Origin: an uncultured Dokdonia sp.
GTDB taxonomy: Bacteria; Bacteroidota; Bacteroidia; Flavobacteriales; Flavobacteriaceae
Assembly (NCBI RefSeq): GCF_947492815.1
Contig: NZ_CANLOB010000009.1
Location: forward strand, 62,001 to 126,000
Reading direction: 5' to 3'
DNA: 64,000 bases
This document shows, piece after piece, positions 17,018 through 26,371 of this stretch (the first letter of the stretch is position 1; every line of letters starts with the position of its first letter). The notes below the pieces were generated by a model. It was not told the DNA's origin. It was given only the letters and a program-made list of their open reading frames with translations, and made no database searches. Both the position numbers and the translations under genes were made by a program.

Positions 17018-18403
17018 TTGTCCAAAAAAAAATCTACAGCTTTAGGTACAGAACCTATCTCAAAACTACTTGTTAAGCAGGCAGTTCCAGCCTCTATAGG
17101 TATTCTGGTGATGTCACTTAATATGATTGTAGATACCATTTTTGTAGGAAGATGGATTGGACCTCAAGCTATATCTGCTATTACAGTTGTGATTCCTTTT
17201 ACATTTTTTATTGCGGCCATAGGTCTTGCTGTAGGAATTGGAGGAAGCTCGGTACTTTCAAGAGCGCTAGGAGCTGGGAATGACCAAAAAGCATTACACG
17301 TCTTTGGAAATCAAATTACATTAACAACCCTTATTTCAGGCTCATTAGCTATCATCGGACTTGTATTTCAAGATTATTTTATAGAGTTTTTTGGCGCCGC
17401 CGACTCCTTTAAAGATATGGCACTTGTATACTATCGTATTGTACTTTATGGTATTTTGATGCTTGCTCTCTGTATGATGGGAAACAATGTGATTCGTGCA
17501 GAAGGAAAACCAAAATTTGCCATGTATGCCATGATTCTTCCTGCTATTGGAAATATCATTATGGACTATGTACTCATCAAAGTATTAGGTTATGGGATGG
17601 AGGGTGCTGCTTGGGCTACATTTATAAGTTATACGGTCTGTTTTGGATTTATTTTTTGGTTTTTTGTTGCCAAAAGCGAGTTACGCCTTAACCTAAGTTC
17701 TTTTAAATTACGTCTTCCTATCGTTAAAGAAATTAGTGGCTTAAGCGGTGTGACATTAGCACGCCAAGGCACTATAAGTGTTTTAGGTATTCTATTAAAC
17801 AATGTATTAATCACCTATGGAGATGCATTAGACCTTGCCTCTTATGGTATCATCAGTAGGATGCTTATGTTTGCGCTTTTCCCAGTAATAGGAGTTACCC
17901 AAGGATTTATGCCTATAGCTGGCTATAATTATGGAGCAAAAAAATATACAAGAGTTAGAGAAACGATCAATACTTCTATCAAATATGCAGGAGTACTAGC
18001 TTTAATTATTTTTGCTATTATTATGAGTTTTCCAGACTTCTTTGTTTCGATATTTTTAAGTGATAAAGGAGGAGACCCACAAACGCTTGCAGACAATGCA
18101 GCAATCTTTGCACGAACCCCTAATGCATTACGTTGGGTATTTGCAGCAACCCCCATTATTGTAGTGCAACTTATAGGTTCTGCATACTTCCAATCCATAG
18201 GAAAAGCAGTACCAGCCTTACTTTTAAGTTTGACAAAACAAGGGTTTTTCTTAATCCCTTTAATTCTGATATTACCACCATTTCTAGGTGTTTGGGGTGT
18301 GTGGATCGCATTCCCTATTGCCGATATTCTTTCTACGATTGTGACGGGATATTTCTTAAATAAAGAGGTAAAAACCAAACTTGCACTTCAGGAAGAAGGG
18401 TGA
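17018..18403 (+). CDS. MATE-family efflux transporter
   Basis: A 461-aa membrane protein with about 12 hydrophobic segments in two similar halves, the MATE arrangement of Na+- or H+-driven multidrug export. Conserved pieces include PISKLLVKQAVPASIGIL at the start and GVTQGFMPIAGYNYGAKKY in the second half. The start codon used is TTG at 17018; no ATG is suitably placed before the first helix. It lies 68 bp after hemH and may be read through from it. The natural substrate is unknown. Confidence 0.92.
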   Translation: MSKKKSTALGTEPISKLLVKQAVPASIGILVMSLNMIVDTIFVGRWIGPQAISAITVVIPFTFFIAAIGLAVGIGGSSVLSRALGAGNDQKALHVFGNQITLTTLISGSLAIIGLVFQDYFIEFFGAADSFKDMALVYYRIVLYGILMLALCMMGNNVIRAEGKPKFAMYAMILPAIGNIIMDYVLIKVLGYGMEGAAWATFISYTVCFGFIFWFFVAKSELRLNLSSFKLRLPIVKEISGLSGVTLARQGTISVLGILLNNVLITYGDALDLASYGIISRMLMFALFPVIGVTQGFMPIAGYNYGAKKYTRVRETINTSIKYAGVLALIIFAIIMSFPDFFVSIFLSDKGGDPQTLADNAAIFARTPNALRWVFAATPIIVVQLIGSAYFQSIGKAVPALLLSLTKQGFFLIPLILILPPFLGVWGVWIAFPIADILSTIVTGYFLNKEVKTKLALQEEG

Positions 18404-18404
18404 T

Positions 18405-18470
18405 GTATACGCTTTCGCGAAAGCGAACTTGTGAGGTTCACAATCATACAGCGTTAAGTGTTAAAGCGTA
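18405..18470. repeat. Interspersed element, copy A
   Basis: A 66-bp stretch begins GTATACGCTTTCGCGAAAGC and ends GTTAAAGCGTA. The outer TACGCTTT and AAAGCGTA are inverted repeats. It shares internal blocks (CGAACTT, TTCACAATCATA, AAGCGTTAAAG-like) with elements at 43304-43388 and 45638-45705. It follows the MATE stop. Confidence 0.75.
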
Positions 18471-18695
18471 AATAACCGTAACCCTTTCAAATAGTCAAAA
18501 ATTCTCTTTTGCGGAATACGTTAAAAAATTGCCAAAAAAGGAATCCTTCTTAAGAATTCCTTACATTTCTATCGAAATACCAAACTAAAATTCAATGAAA
18601 CCGACATGTTGGAAATAATTATGAATATATAAAGCTATAATTATTTATAACATCAAAGGTTACAGGTGACCATCAAAAACAAAAAAAACAAACGC

Positions 18696-21600
18696 ATGAA
18701 AACCAACATTCTCTTCCTTTTTCTGAGTATTTTCTCAGGAATGGCATTACAAACGAGTGCACAAACACCAGACGAATCTTCATACGAAGCCCTAGAATAT
18801 CGATTAATAGGTCCTTTTAGAGGAGGACGAAGTGCTGCCGTAACTGGAGTACCAGGACAACCTGATTTATTTTATATGGGTAGTACTGGTGGTGGTGTGT
18901 GGCGTACCACCAATGGAGGAAAGGAATGGGCAAATATCTCTGATGGTTTCTTTGGGGGTAGTATTGGAGCTGTTGAGGTTTCAAAAAGCGATCCCAATGT
19001 GATTTATGTAGGAGGAGGAGAAAAAACCCTTCGTGGTAATGTGTCTTCTGGATATGGTATCTGGAAAACCGTAGATGCCGGACAAACGTGGAGTCAGATG
19101 GGACTTAAAAATAGCCGTCATGTACCTCGTATCCGTGTACACCCTACCAACCCTAATATTGTATATGCAGGGGTGTTAGGAAATATTTATAAACCTACAC
19201 AAGAACGCGGTGTATATAAAAGTACAGATGGAGGAAAAACATGGAGACAAACGTTGTTTAGTAATTCCAATGCAGGAGTTGTAGATTTAATCATAGATCC
19301 TAATAATTATAGAGTATTGTATGCTACTACTTGGAATGCCAGACGTACACCGTATAGTTTGAGTTCTGGTGGAGACGGATCAGCACTTTGGAAAAGTACC
19401 GATGAAGGAGAAACATGGACAGAGCTCTCTACCAATGAAGGTTTTGCCAAAGGTATTTTAGGAATTATGGGTATTACTGTATCTCCTGTAAATAGTAACC
19501 GTCTCTATGCCATGGTAGAAAACGAAAAAGAAGGAGGATTATATACCTCTAAAGATGGTGGTATGAACTGGTCTAAGGTAAATTCAGAACGTAAATTACG
19601 TCAGCGAGCATGGTATTATACACGCTTATATGCAGATACTAAAGATGAAAATACGGTATATGTATTAAATGTACGTTACCATAAATCTACCGATGGAGGG
19701 AAATCATTTAGTACGTATAATGCACCTCATGGTGATCATCATGATTTATGGATTGCTCCAGAAGACCCTAATCGTATGATTATTGGCGATGATGGTGGTG
19801 CACAAGTGACCTATGACGGAGGGCGTAGTTGGAGTACCTATTTAAATCAACCGACATCACAATTTTATCGTGTTACAACAGATAATGCATTTCCATACCG
19901 TATTTATGTAGCCCAACAAGATAATAGCACCATCCGTATTCCGCATCGTACAGAAGGATTTAGTATCTCTGAAGATGATTGGGAAAGTACAGCTGGAGGA
20001 GAGAGTGCTCATATTGCGGTAGATCCAGAAAATAATGAGATTGTATATGGTGGTAGTTATGATGGTTTCTTAACCAGAGTAAATCATGAGAAAAATACAG
20101 TACGTTCTATTTCTGTATGGCCAGATAATCCCATGGGACATGGCGTAGAAGATATGAAATACCGTTTCCAATGGAACTTTCCTATTATCTTTAGTAAGCA
20201 CAATCCAAATCGTATGTACACTTTCTCTCAGAATGTACATGTAACAGAAAATGAAGGGCAGAGTTGGAAAGTGATTAGCCCAGATTTAACACGTAATGAT
20301 CCAGAAAAAATGAAATCTTCTGGAGGGCCGATTACGCAAGACAACACTTCAGTAGAGTATTATTGTACCATTTTTGCCGCTGCAGAATCTCCTCTAAAAG
20401 AAGGATTACTTTGGGTAGGAAGTGATGATGGTTTGGTACATGTAAGTCGTAATGGAGGACAAACGTGGGATAATGTAACGCCTAAAGGAATGCCAGAGTG
20501 GATGATGATTAATAGTGTAGAACCTAGTGCTTTTGATGAAGGTACTGCTTACATTGCTGGAACTCGCTATAAGTCGGGCGATTTTGCACCTTACTTATAC
20601 AAAACATCTGATTATGGGAAGACTTGGAAAAAAATAACTAATGGTATCCCAGCAGAGCATTTTACACGTGTATTACGAGAAGATCCAAAACAAAAAGGAC
20701 TATTATATGCAGGAACGGAAACAGGAATGTATATCAGTTTTGATGATGGAAAAAATTGGAAGTCTTTCCAATTAAACCTTCCTATTGTTCCAATTACAGA
20801 TCTTACCATTAAAGATAATAACCTTATTGTGGCTACACAGGGACGTAGTTTATGGATTATAGATGACTTAGGGATGTTACATCAGTCCGCTTTCGCGAAA
20901 GCGGGAAAAAACTACTTATTCAAGCCAAAGGATACTTACCGTATGGGCGGAGGTGGTCGTCCGGGTAGTCTAACTACGGGAACAAATCATCCTAGTGGTG
21001 TGATGACGTATTTTAATTTGAAAGATTTTGATACCAAAAAAGATACCGTGTCACTTACGTATATGACAGTAGCAGGTGATACGATACAGTCATTTAGCAC
21101 AGGAGCCAAAGAGAAAAAAGATCAGCTTAAAGCAAAAAAAGGAGGAAACTTATTTTCTTGGAATACCCGTACAGACGGTGCAGAAAGATTGAAAGGAATG
21201 ATTCTTTGGTGGGCAAGTCTTGATGGTCCTAAAGCAGTTCCTGGTGATTATAAAGTAGTCATGAATGTAAATGGAGAGGAGCAAACGCAGTCGTTTGTGA
21301 TCAAACCCAACCCAAATGCAGAAGCTACAGTTGCTGATATGCAACGACAATATGATTTTATAAGTGATGTCAATACAACAGTAGATCGCGCACATCAGAG
21401 CATTAAGAAAATCAGAAAAATAAATGCACAATTGAAATCTTTTGAAGCACAGTATAAAGACGATGCACGTACAGCAGATCTGCGCGAAAAGGCAAAAATA
21501 ATGCAAGAAGAATTCAGTAATATAGAAAAGGAATTATATCAAACCAAAAACCGTTCAGGTCAAGATCCATTAAACTTCCCAATTAAATTAACCAATAAGT

Positions 21601-21794
21601 TAGGGCATTTAAATAGCCTTGTAGGCATGGGTGATTTTGGACCTACCGACCAAGATATTGCTGTTAAAAATGAACTTTCAGCACAAATAACAACACAGCT
21701 CACAGCTTTTGATAAGATGCTAGATGCTGAGGTAGCAAAATTCAATTCAGATTTTAATAATTTAAAGTTGAATTATTTGTTTGTTGAGGATTAA
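18696..21794 (+). CDS. Exported Asp-box (sortilin/BNR-like) beta-propeller protein
   Basis: A protein of about 1032 aa with a signal peptide (FLFLSIFSGMALQTSAQ) and a long series of Asp-box motifs of the SxDxGxTW type, e.g. STDGGKTWR, STDEGETWT, SKDGGMNWS, SRNGGQTWD and TSDYGKTWK, spread over roughly residues 40-720. This pattern folds as VPS10/sialidase-like beta-propellers; such flavobacterial proteins are often called glycosyl hydrolases, but catalytic residues are not identifiable. The C-terminal third contains an extension with a helical region (ADMQRQYDFISDVNTTVDRA). I use the ATG at 18696 instead of an upstream GTG because the signal peptide begins there. A terminator follows. Confidence 0.88.
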   Translation: MKTNILFLFLSIFSGMALQTSAQTPDESSYEALEYRLIGPFRGGRSAAVTGVPGQPDLFYMGSTGGGVWRTTNGGKEWANISDGFFGGSIGAVEVSKSDPNVIYVGGGEKTLRGNVSSGYGIWKTVDAGQTWSQMGLKNSRHVPRIRVHPTNPNIVYAGVLGNIYKPTQERGVYKSTDGGKTWRQTLFSNSNAGVVDLIIDPNNYRVLYATTWNARRTPYSLSSGGDGSALWKSTDEGETWTELSTNEGFAKGILGIMGITVSPVNSNRLYAMVENEKEGGLYTSKDGGMNWSKVNSERKLRQRAWYYTRLYADTKDENTVYVLNVRYHKSTDGGKSFSTYNAPHGDHHDLWIAPEDPNRMIIGDDGGAQVTYDGGRSWSTYLNQPTSQFYRVTTDNAFPYRIYVAQQDNSTIRIPHRTEGFSISEDDWESTAGGESAHIAVDPENNEIVYGGSYDGFLTRVNHEKNTVRSISVWPDNPMGHGVEDMKYRFQWNFPIIFSKHNPNRMYTFSQNVHVTENEGQSWKVISPDLTRNDPEKMKSSGGPITQDNTSVEYYCTIFAAAESPLKEGLLWVGSDDGLVHVSRNGGQTWDNVTPKGMPEWMMINSVEPSAFDEGTAYIAGTRYKSGDFAPYLYKTSDYGKTWKKITNGIPAEHFTRVLREDPKQKGLLYAGTETGMYISFDDGKNWKSFQLNLPIVPITDLTIKDNNLIVATQGRSLWIIDDLGMLHQSAFAKAGKNYLFKPKDTYRMGGGGRPGSLTTGTNHPSGVMTYFNLKDFDTKKDTVSLTYMTVAGDTIQSFSTGAKEKKDQLKAKKGGNLFSWNTRTDGAERLKGMILWWASLDGPKAVPGDYKVVMNVNGEEQTQSFVIKPNPNAEATVADMQRQYDFISDVNTTVDRAHQSIKKIRKINAQLKSFEAQYKDDARTADLREKAKIMQEEFSNIEKELYQTKNRSGQDPLNFPIKLTNKLGHLNSLVGMGDFGPTDQDIAVKNELSAQITTQLTAFDKMLDAEVAKFNSDFNNLKLNYLFVED

Positions 21795-21822
21795 TACAAA
21801 ATAAATGAAATAAAGAATATTT

Positions 21823-21849
21823 AACCCAGCCAATGTGCTGGGTTTTTTT
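21823..21849 (+). terminator. Rho-independent terminator
   Basis: An 8-bp stem AACCCAGC / GCTGGGTT with loop CAATGT is followed by a T-run. It is placed 29 bp after the stop of the Asp-box protein. Confidence 0.88.
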
Positions 21850-21911
21850 ATGTTGCTGGTAACATTTGTTTAATATTGAATACCTATAGTTTAATCTATA
21901 TAAATAATGAG

Positions 21912-22484
21912 ATGTTTATAAAAACAATTTGTAAAGTTTTGATTAGTAGTTTTTTGGTGATTGTCGTTAGCTGTTCTAGCTCTAAGAGTCTAAAAACATA
22001 TAAAATCCAAATACAGGAATGTATTGAGGAAAAAGTGATATCTAGAGGTGATCAATTTGGCTATGTATATTATTCTAAAGAACAGGGAGGTTTAATACGT
22101 GTTTTGCAAGAATTTGAAGAAGCTCTTTTAAAACAAGGAAAACTCGAAGAAGGAAGTGAGAAAGGATATAGGAAATTAATTAATAACCTTCCTTTAGTAG
22201 CGTTTGATAGCATATTACAAAGACAAAAACTAAACGCTATTTCTGAAAATGATGGACTTTTTAATGCAGAGTATACAGATACGTGTCCTGCTTCTGTACT
22301 TACAGAAGAGATTCTTGATAAGAAAGTAATAGCCTATAAGTTGCAACTCGAAAAACTTACAGCAAAAGGAGGTGTTCCAGATAAGAAGTACTTAGAAGAG
22401 TTTATACACTTTATTGATTTTGATGTGCATTCTGATAGACTTTTTTTTACATACCTTATTTTTCTACATCTTAAGTATAGCTAA
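21912..22484 (+). CDS. Small lipoprotein, unknown function
   Basis: A 190-aa protein with a clear lipoprotein signal (ISSFLVIVVSCSSSK, Cys at about residue 21). The rest is mostly predicted helix and rich in Lys, Glu and Leu; no family recognised. I start at the ATG at 21912 because the upstream TTG alternative adds residues before a complete signal peptide. The hydrophobic C-terminus (LFFTYLIFLHLKYS) is unusual for a lipoprotein. Confidence 0.65.
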   Translation: MFIKTICKVLISSFLVIVVSCSSSKSLKTYKIQIQECIEEKVISRGDQFGYVYYSKEQGGLIRVLQEFEEALLKQGKLEEGSEKGYRKLINNLPLVAFDSILQRQKLNAISENDGLFNAEYTDTCPASVLTEEILDKKVIAYKLQLEKLTAKGGVPDKKYLEEFIHFIDFDVHSDRLFFTYLIFLHLKYS

Positions 22485-22708
22485 TAAGTTGCTATAAATA
22501 TATAGAGGTTGTTTTGTATGTAATCAATGAGTTGTTATGAAATTATGACACCTATTTTACTTCCGTATATTGTTTAATCTACGGATATGTAGTTTTTTCT
22601 TCACAAGATTGTATTCTAGATTGCAGAAGCATTTTACTAGTTATGCGCAGACAATCAGTAAAGTATATTGGTTTTCTATTATTTATTATCTAACAACTAT
22701 TTTAATTT

Positions 22709-23350
22709 ATGAAAACATTCAAAACATTTATAATTTTAAGTATTTTCTTTTGCTTTTTCACCAGTTTTTCTCAAACTAACGAAGAGAGTTTATCTTCACC
22801 CACAGACAAGGGAATGTTTATTCTGGGAGGTAGTTCAAGTTTCGGTTTTGCGACGTCAACATCAGAATTTAAAAGTGATTCCGAAGGTGTTCAAAATAGT
22901 GAAATTAAAAGTATTTCTCTAGGCTTAGGACCAAGAGTGGGATACTTTGTGATTGATAATTTGGCCATTGGAGGAAGAGTTGGATTCTCTACAAGTAAAA
23001 CAGAAATAGATGTGACTAATTCTGAAACAATGGGAACATCATTTTCATTTTCTCCTTTTGTTCGTTATTATTTTACAGAAGGAACTATAAAGCCTTTTGT
23101 AGAAGGAACTATAGGAGTAGGTTTTTCAAATTCGAATACAGAAAATGATTTTGAAGATTCGGAGTCAAAAAACTCATTGTTTAATTATGGTCTTGATGGA
23201 GGAATTGCTTTCTTTTTTAAGAAAAGTATTTCTTTAGATGTAGGAGTAGGGTATTCATATAATTCGAATAAACCTAGAAATAGTGAAAATGATAGAAAAT
23301 TTGTCAATAGTAGTTTTTTCTTTACTACGGGCATTAATGTTTTCTTTTGA
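22709..23350 (+). CDS. Outer-membrane beta-barrel protein (OmpX/OmpA-barrel type)
   Basis: A 213-aa protein with a signal peptide (LSIFFCFFTSFSQ) and alternating beta-strand segments ending in an aromatic-rich final strand (SSFFFTTGINVFF), typical of small 8-10-strand porin-family barrels. Conserved elements are GPRVGYFVIDNLAIGGRVGFS and SFSPFVRYYFTEGTIKPFVEG. It is paralogous to the frameshifted gene at 23592. Its function is unknown; surface loops are Ser/Asn/Glu rich. Confidence 0.85.
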   Translation: MKTFKTFIILSIFFCFFTSFSQTNEESLSSPTDKGMFILGGSSSFGFATSTSEFKSDSEGVQNSEIKSISLGLGPRVGYFVIDNLAIGGRVGFSTSKTEIDVTNSETMGTSFSFSPFVRYYFTEGTIKPFVEGTIGVGFSNSNTENDFEDSESKNSLFNYGLDGGIAFFFKKSISLDVGVGYSYNSNKPRNSENDRKFVNSSFFFTTGINVFF

Positions 23351-23366
23351 GGTACTGTAAGTTTAA

Positions 23367-23524
23367 TAAAACCCGTTGTGTATTTTGAATAGATTTCTTG
23401 ATTTTTACCTCCCTGAAGGGTGAATCGAAGAAATTTTCATTACTTCCTTTAGGATTTGAGGTACATAATGAAGAATGATAGGATAATACACTCGTTATTT
23501 TGTCAAAATGCACAACAGGTTTTA
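23367..23524. repeat. Palindromic element with 22-bp inverted ends
   Basis: The ends at 23367-23388 (TAAAACCCGTTGTGTATTTT..) and 23503-23524 are reverse complements with two mismatches. An inner pair, TACCTC and GAGGTA, adds a second stem. There is no coding capacity. It has the size and shape of a MITE-like or attenuator-like hairpin element between two paralogous barrel genes. Confidence 0.65.
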
Positions 23525-23591
23525 ATAAATATTTAGTTTAGTGATATTTGAAAACCATAATTTTACGGTGATTTTAAAATCACAAACCGAA

Positions 23592-24220
23592 ATGAAATAT
23601 AAAGTTTTTGCAATAGTATTAGTTATTTTTTTTCAACCTATTCTATAGCCCAATCTAATGACGATCAATATTCAAATACTAGTCAAAGGACATTTTTAAT
23701 TGGAGCAGAATCTAATTTTGGTTTTCTCAGTCAAAATGTTTCAATTAACGACCCTGTTTTTGGAGAAAGAGGAGTACAAAAAGAAACTTCATTTTCTATA
23801 AGCCCAAGAGCTGATTACTTTATTATTGATAATCTTGTTACAGGGCTAGAAGTGAGATATCATAGTAGAAAATTAGATTTTGAAGGTGAGAACAATGAAG
23901 TAAAGAGCTCCTCAATTCTTGCGCAATCTTTTGTAAGGTATTACTTTTTAGAAGGTACTGTTAGACCTATTGTATGTGCTGCTATTGGAATAGGTAGTAG
24001 CTCATTTGATAGAGATTCAAATGAGGTTGATTTTGATGAAGATAAAGAAAGCCTTTTTGGGTATGAGGCTGGAACTGGCGTTGCTTTTCTTTTTAGCAAA
24101 ATTTTTTCTGTAGATTTTTCTGTTGAATATAATTACTTAAAATCAAATCCAGAGGATAGTGATTTTGAAGTAGAAACTTCCGGAATAGTTAGTGCAATAG
24201 GTTTTAGTATTTATTTTTAG
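23592..24220 (+). pseudogene. Outer-membrane beta-barrel gene with frameshift in a T tract
   Basis: The ATG at 23592 opens a signal peptide (MKYKVFAIVLVIFF) that hits a stop after 18 codons. Adding one T to the eight-T tract at 23626-23633 gives MKYKVFAIVLVIFFSTYSIA and then a continuous frame to 24220 of about 209 aa. That protein parallels the upstream barrel (SPRADYFIIDNLVTGLEVRY; SFVRYYFLEGTVRPI; final SAIGFSIYF). So the gene is intact except for one base. The cause may be a sequencing error, a recent mutation or slippage-based on/off switching. As given, only the distal 122 codons have an ATG. Confidence 0.8.
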
Positions 24221-24259
24221 TTCTAATTTTTATAAAGGTATTTTATAGAGTCTCCTTTG

Positions 24260-24267
24260 TATCTTTG
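24260..24267 (+). promoter_or_regulatory. Candidate -7 box close to hemJ
   Basis: TATCTTTG fits TAnnTTTG and lies four bases before the hemJ ATG, which would give a leaderless or nearly leaderless message. No clear -33 element is seen. Confidence 0.3.
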
Positions 24268-24271
24268 TTTT

Positions 24272-24823
24272 ATGGAAGATTATTACTTTTATATAAAGGC
24301 GCTTCATATCATCTTTATGGTTACTTGGTTTGCTGGACTTTTTTATATGCCCCGGCTTTTTGTGTATCAAGTAGAAGCTAATGAAAAACCATCTCCAGAT
24401 CGTGAGATTTTAGGAAAGCAATTAGGGCTCATGGCAAAACGCCTTTGGAAAATTATAACGGGACCTTCATTAGTGCTTTGCTCTCTATTTGCCTTCTTGA
24501 TGTTGCACATTGCACCTACATTATTAGAAAGCCCATGGATGCAAATAAAGTTAGGATTTGTCATATTGCTATATATCTATCATGCTAAAACATGGAGCAT
24601 ATACAAGCAGATGCAAAATGGAAAATTCAAATACTCCTCTAAGTTTATGCGTATGTGGAATGAAGGAGCTACTATTATTTTATTTGCAGTTGTTTTTCTG
24701 GCAGTTACAAAAAGCGCTACCAACTGGATATATGGTGTATTTGGAATTATAGGTTTAGGTGTATTGTTAATGCTTGGAATACGACTATATCGTAAGATTC
24801 AAGAAAAAAACCCAGAGGCTTAA
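24272..24823 (+). CDS. hemJ: Protoporphyrinogen IX oxidase, HemJ type
   Basis: A 183-aa membrane protein that oxidises protoporphyrinogen IX to protoporphyrin IX. The N-terminal block YIKALHIIFMVTWFAGLFYM followed by PRLFVY is the HemJ (UPF0093/CopD-like) signature, including the conserved first-helix His; four to five hydrophobic helices follow. It supplies the step between HemF and HemH, for which no other enzyme (HemG or HemY) is seen here. I start at the ATG at 24272, six codons into the longest frame, because this fits the family N-terminus. Confidence 0.9.
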   Translation: MEDYYFYIKALHIIFMVTWFAGLFYMPRLFVYQVEANEKPSPDREILGKQLGLMAKRLWKIITGPSLVLCSLFAFLMLHIAPTLLESPWMQIKLGFVILLYIYHAKTWSIYKQMQNGKFKYSSKFMRMWNEGATIILFAVVFLAVTKSATNWIYGVFGIIGLGVLLMLGIRLYRKIQEKNPEA

Positions 24824-24895
24824 CAAAGTTATAAGGAGTATAAAAGCCTAATACAATAGTATTCTTAGTACCTTAGTCATTCAACAAATAATAGT

Positions 24896-26347
24896 GTGCT
24901 CAATTTAAATAGTAAATCATTAAGCTTTCGCATTTTTACCTCTATGTTAATACTGGTATTAATTGCCTTTGCTTTAATTTCAGGTATTACCTATTTCCAG
25001 TATAGAGAGCAAATAAAGGATTATAATAAAGATCGATTAGAGCGAAAAGAAGCAGCCATAAAAAAAGATATAGATAGAACCCTTAAGGAAACCACATTTC
25101 TGCTTCAAACTGATAAAATTCATTTAATTTTTAAAGATGAAATTTATGAGATTGCTCGTATTCATGGAGAAAATATAACCCTCTATGATTTAGAGGGACA
25201 TCCTTTAATTTCTTCTACAGAAAATATTTTTGAAAACTCAGTAACAAAAGATATTCCTAAGCGTATTTTAGATACGTTAACTGCAACTTCAGAAAAAAGA
25301 TATGTAGAACGTATAGAAACAGAAATACCACAACAAATATCGTATTCGTATATAAATGATCCTAAATTTAAAGAATTGGCTATTCTTCAGATTCAATACG
25401 AAGACAGTGAATCTTTTATTAATAAAGAAATGCGAGAACTCCTTATACGTATTGGAGTTGTTGCACTCATCGTTTTTATTACAGCTATATTTCTGGCTTT
25501 TATCTTAGCGAGATATATTACACTACGTCTTAAAGATATAGAAGAAAAAATAAAAGAAACACAGCTTGATAAAAGAAACAAAAAAGTAGATACAAAAAAC
25601 CTTCCTACAGAATTATTAACGCTCGTTTCTGCTTATAATGGAATGATTGATGAATTGGAAGAAAGTGCTGCGCAATTAGCACAAAATGAACGTGAAGCCG
25701 CATGGCGTGAAATGGCAAAACAGGTAGCCCATGAGATTAAAAATCCATTAACCCCTATGCGATTAACGGTGCAGAGTTTTGAACGCCGTTTTGACCCTGA
25801 AGACCCAGAAATTAACACAAAAATCAAAGAATATAGTAATACGCTTATTCAACAAATAGATACCATGAGTAGTATTGCTTCTGCATTTTCAAATTTTGCA
25901 GATATGCCTGCGCAGCAAAGTGAAACCTTAGATGTTTCTAATGTAGTAAAACTGGCATTAGATATTTTTAGAGAACGTAATATCGCTTTCGCGAAAGCGG
26001 ACCAAGAAATACGAGCAAAGTTTGATAGAACGCAATTAATACGTGTAGTAACCAACTTGGTTAAAAATGCCATCCAAGCAACTAAGCATACAGAAGAACC
26101 TAAGATTCTTGTAGACGTGCAAACGAAGGAGTCTAATGTTCAGATCACCGTAAGTGATAATGGAATTGGAATTACAGAAGAAAATAAACCTAAAATATTT
26201 GAACCAAAATTCACGACTAAGACCAGCGGTATGGGACTTGGTCTTGCCATGGTAAAAAATATTATGGAAACCTATAACGGAAGTATTAATTTTACATCCC
26301 AAGAAGGAAAAGGAACCGTATTTACAGTCACCTTCCCAAAAGAATAA
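24896..26347 (+). CDS. Membrane sensor histidine kinase (NtrY-like)
   Basis: A 483-aa kinase. Transmembrane helices at about 12-32 and 186-206 flank a periplasmic sensor; a HAMP-like linker leads to the HisKA domain with phospho-accepting His279 in VAHEIKNPLTPMRL, then the HATPase domain with N box LVKNAIQAT, G1 DNGIGI and G2 GMGLGLAMV. The start codon is GTG. No response regulator gene is adjacent, so its partner is elsewhere. It precedes a crotonase gene by 24 bp and may be co-transcribed with it. Palindromic GCTTTCGCGAAAGC occurs in the coding region. Confidence 0.93.
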   Translation: MLNLNSKSLSFRIFTSMLILVLIAFALISGITYFQYREQIKDYNKDRLERKEAAIKKDIDRTLKETTFLLQTDKIHLIFKDEIYEIARIHGENITLYDLEGHPLISSTENIFENSVTKDIPKRILDTLTATSEKRYVERIETEIPQQISYSYINDPKFKELAILQIQYEDSESFINKEMRELLIRIGVVALIVFITAIFLAFILARYITLRLKDIEEKIKETQLDKRNKKVDTKNLPTELLTLVSAYNGMIDELEESAAQLAQNEREAAWREMAKQVAHEIKNPLTPMRLTVQSFERRFDPEDPEINTKIKEYSNTLIQQIDTMSSIASAFSNFADMPAQQSETLDVSNVVKLALDIFRERNIAFAKADQEIRAKFDRTQLIRVVTNLVKNAIQATKHTEEPKILVDVQTKESNVQITVSDNGIGITEENKPKIFEPKFTTKTSGMGLGLAMVKNIMETYNGSINFTSQEGKGTVFTVTFPKE

Positions 26348-26371
26348 ACAACACACCTAGATAACATACAC

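Noticed and set aside
18530..18570. Terminator after the MATE gene (AAGGAAT ... ATTCCTT hairpin)
   Set aside because: The T-run would serve minus-strand transcription, where no gene ends; on the plus strand there is no T-run.
21150..21506. Minus-strand frame of 118 codons inside the Asp-box protein gene
   Set aside because: Shadow of a well-supported plus-strand gene with no features of its own.
22570..22779. Open frame of 69 codons upstream of the barrel gene
   Set aside because: Runs into the barrel gene's signal peptide in another frame and has no supporting features.
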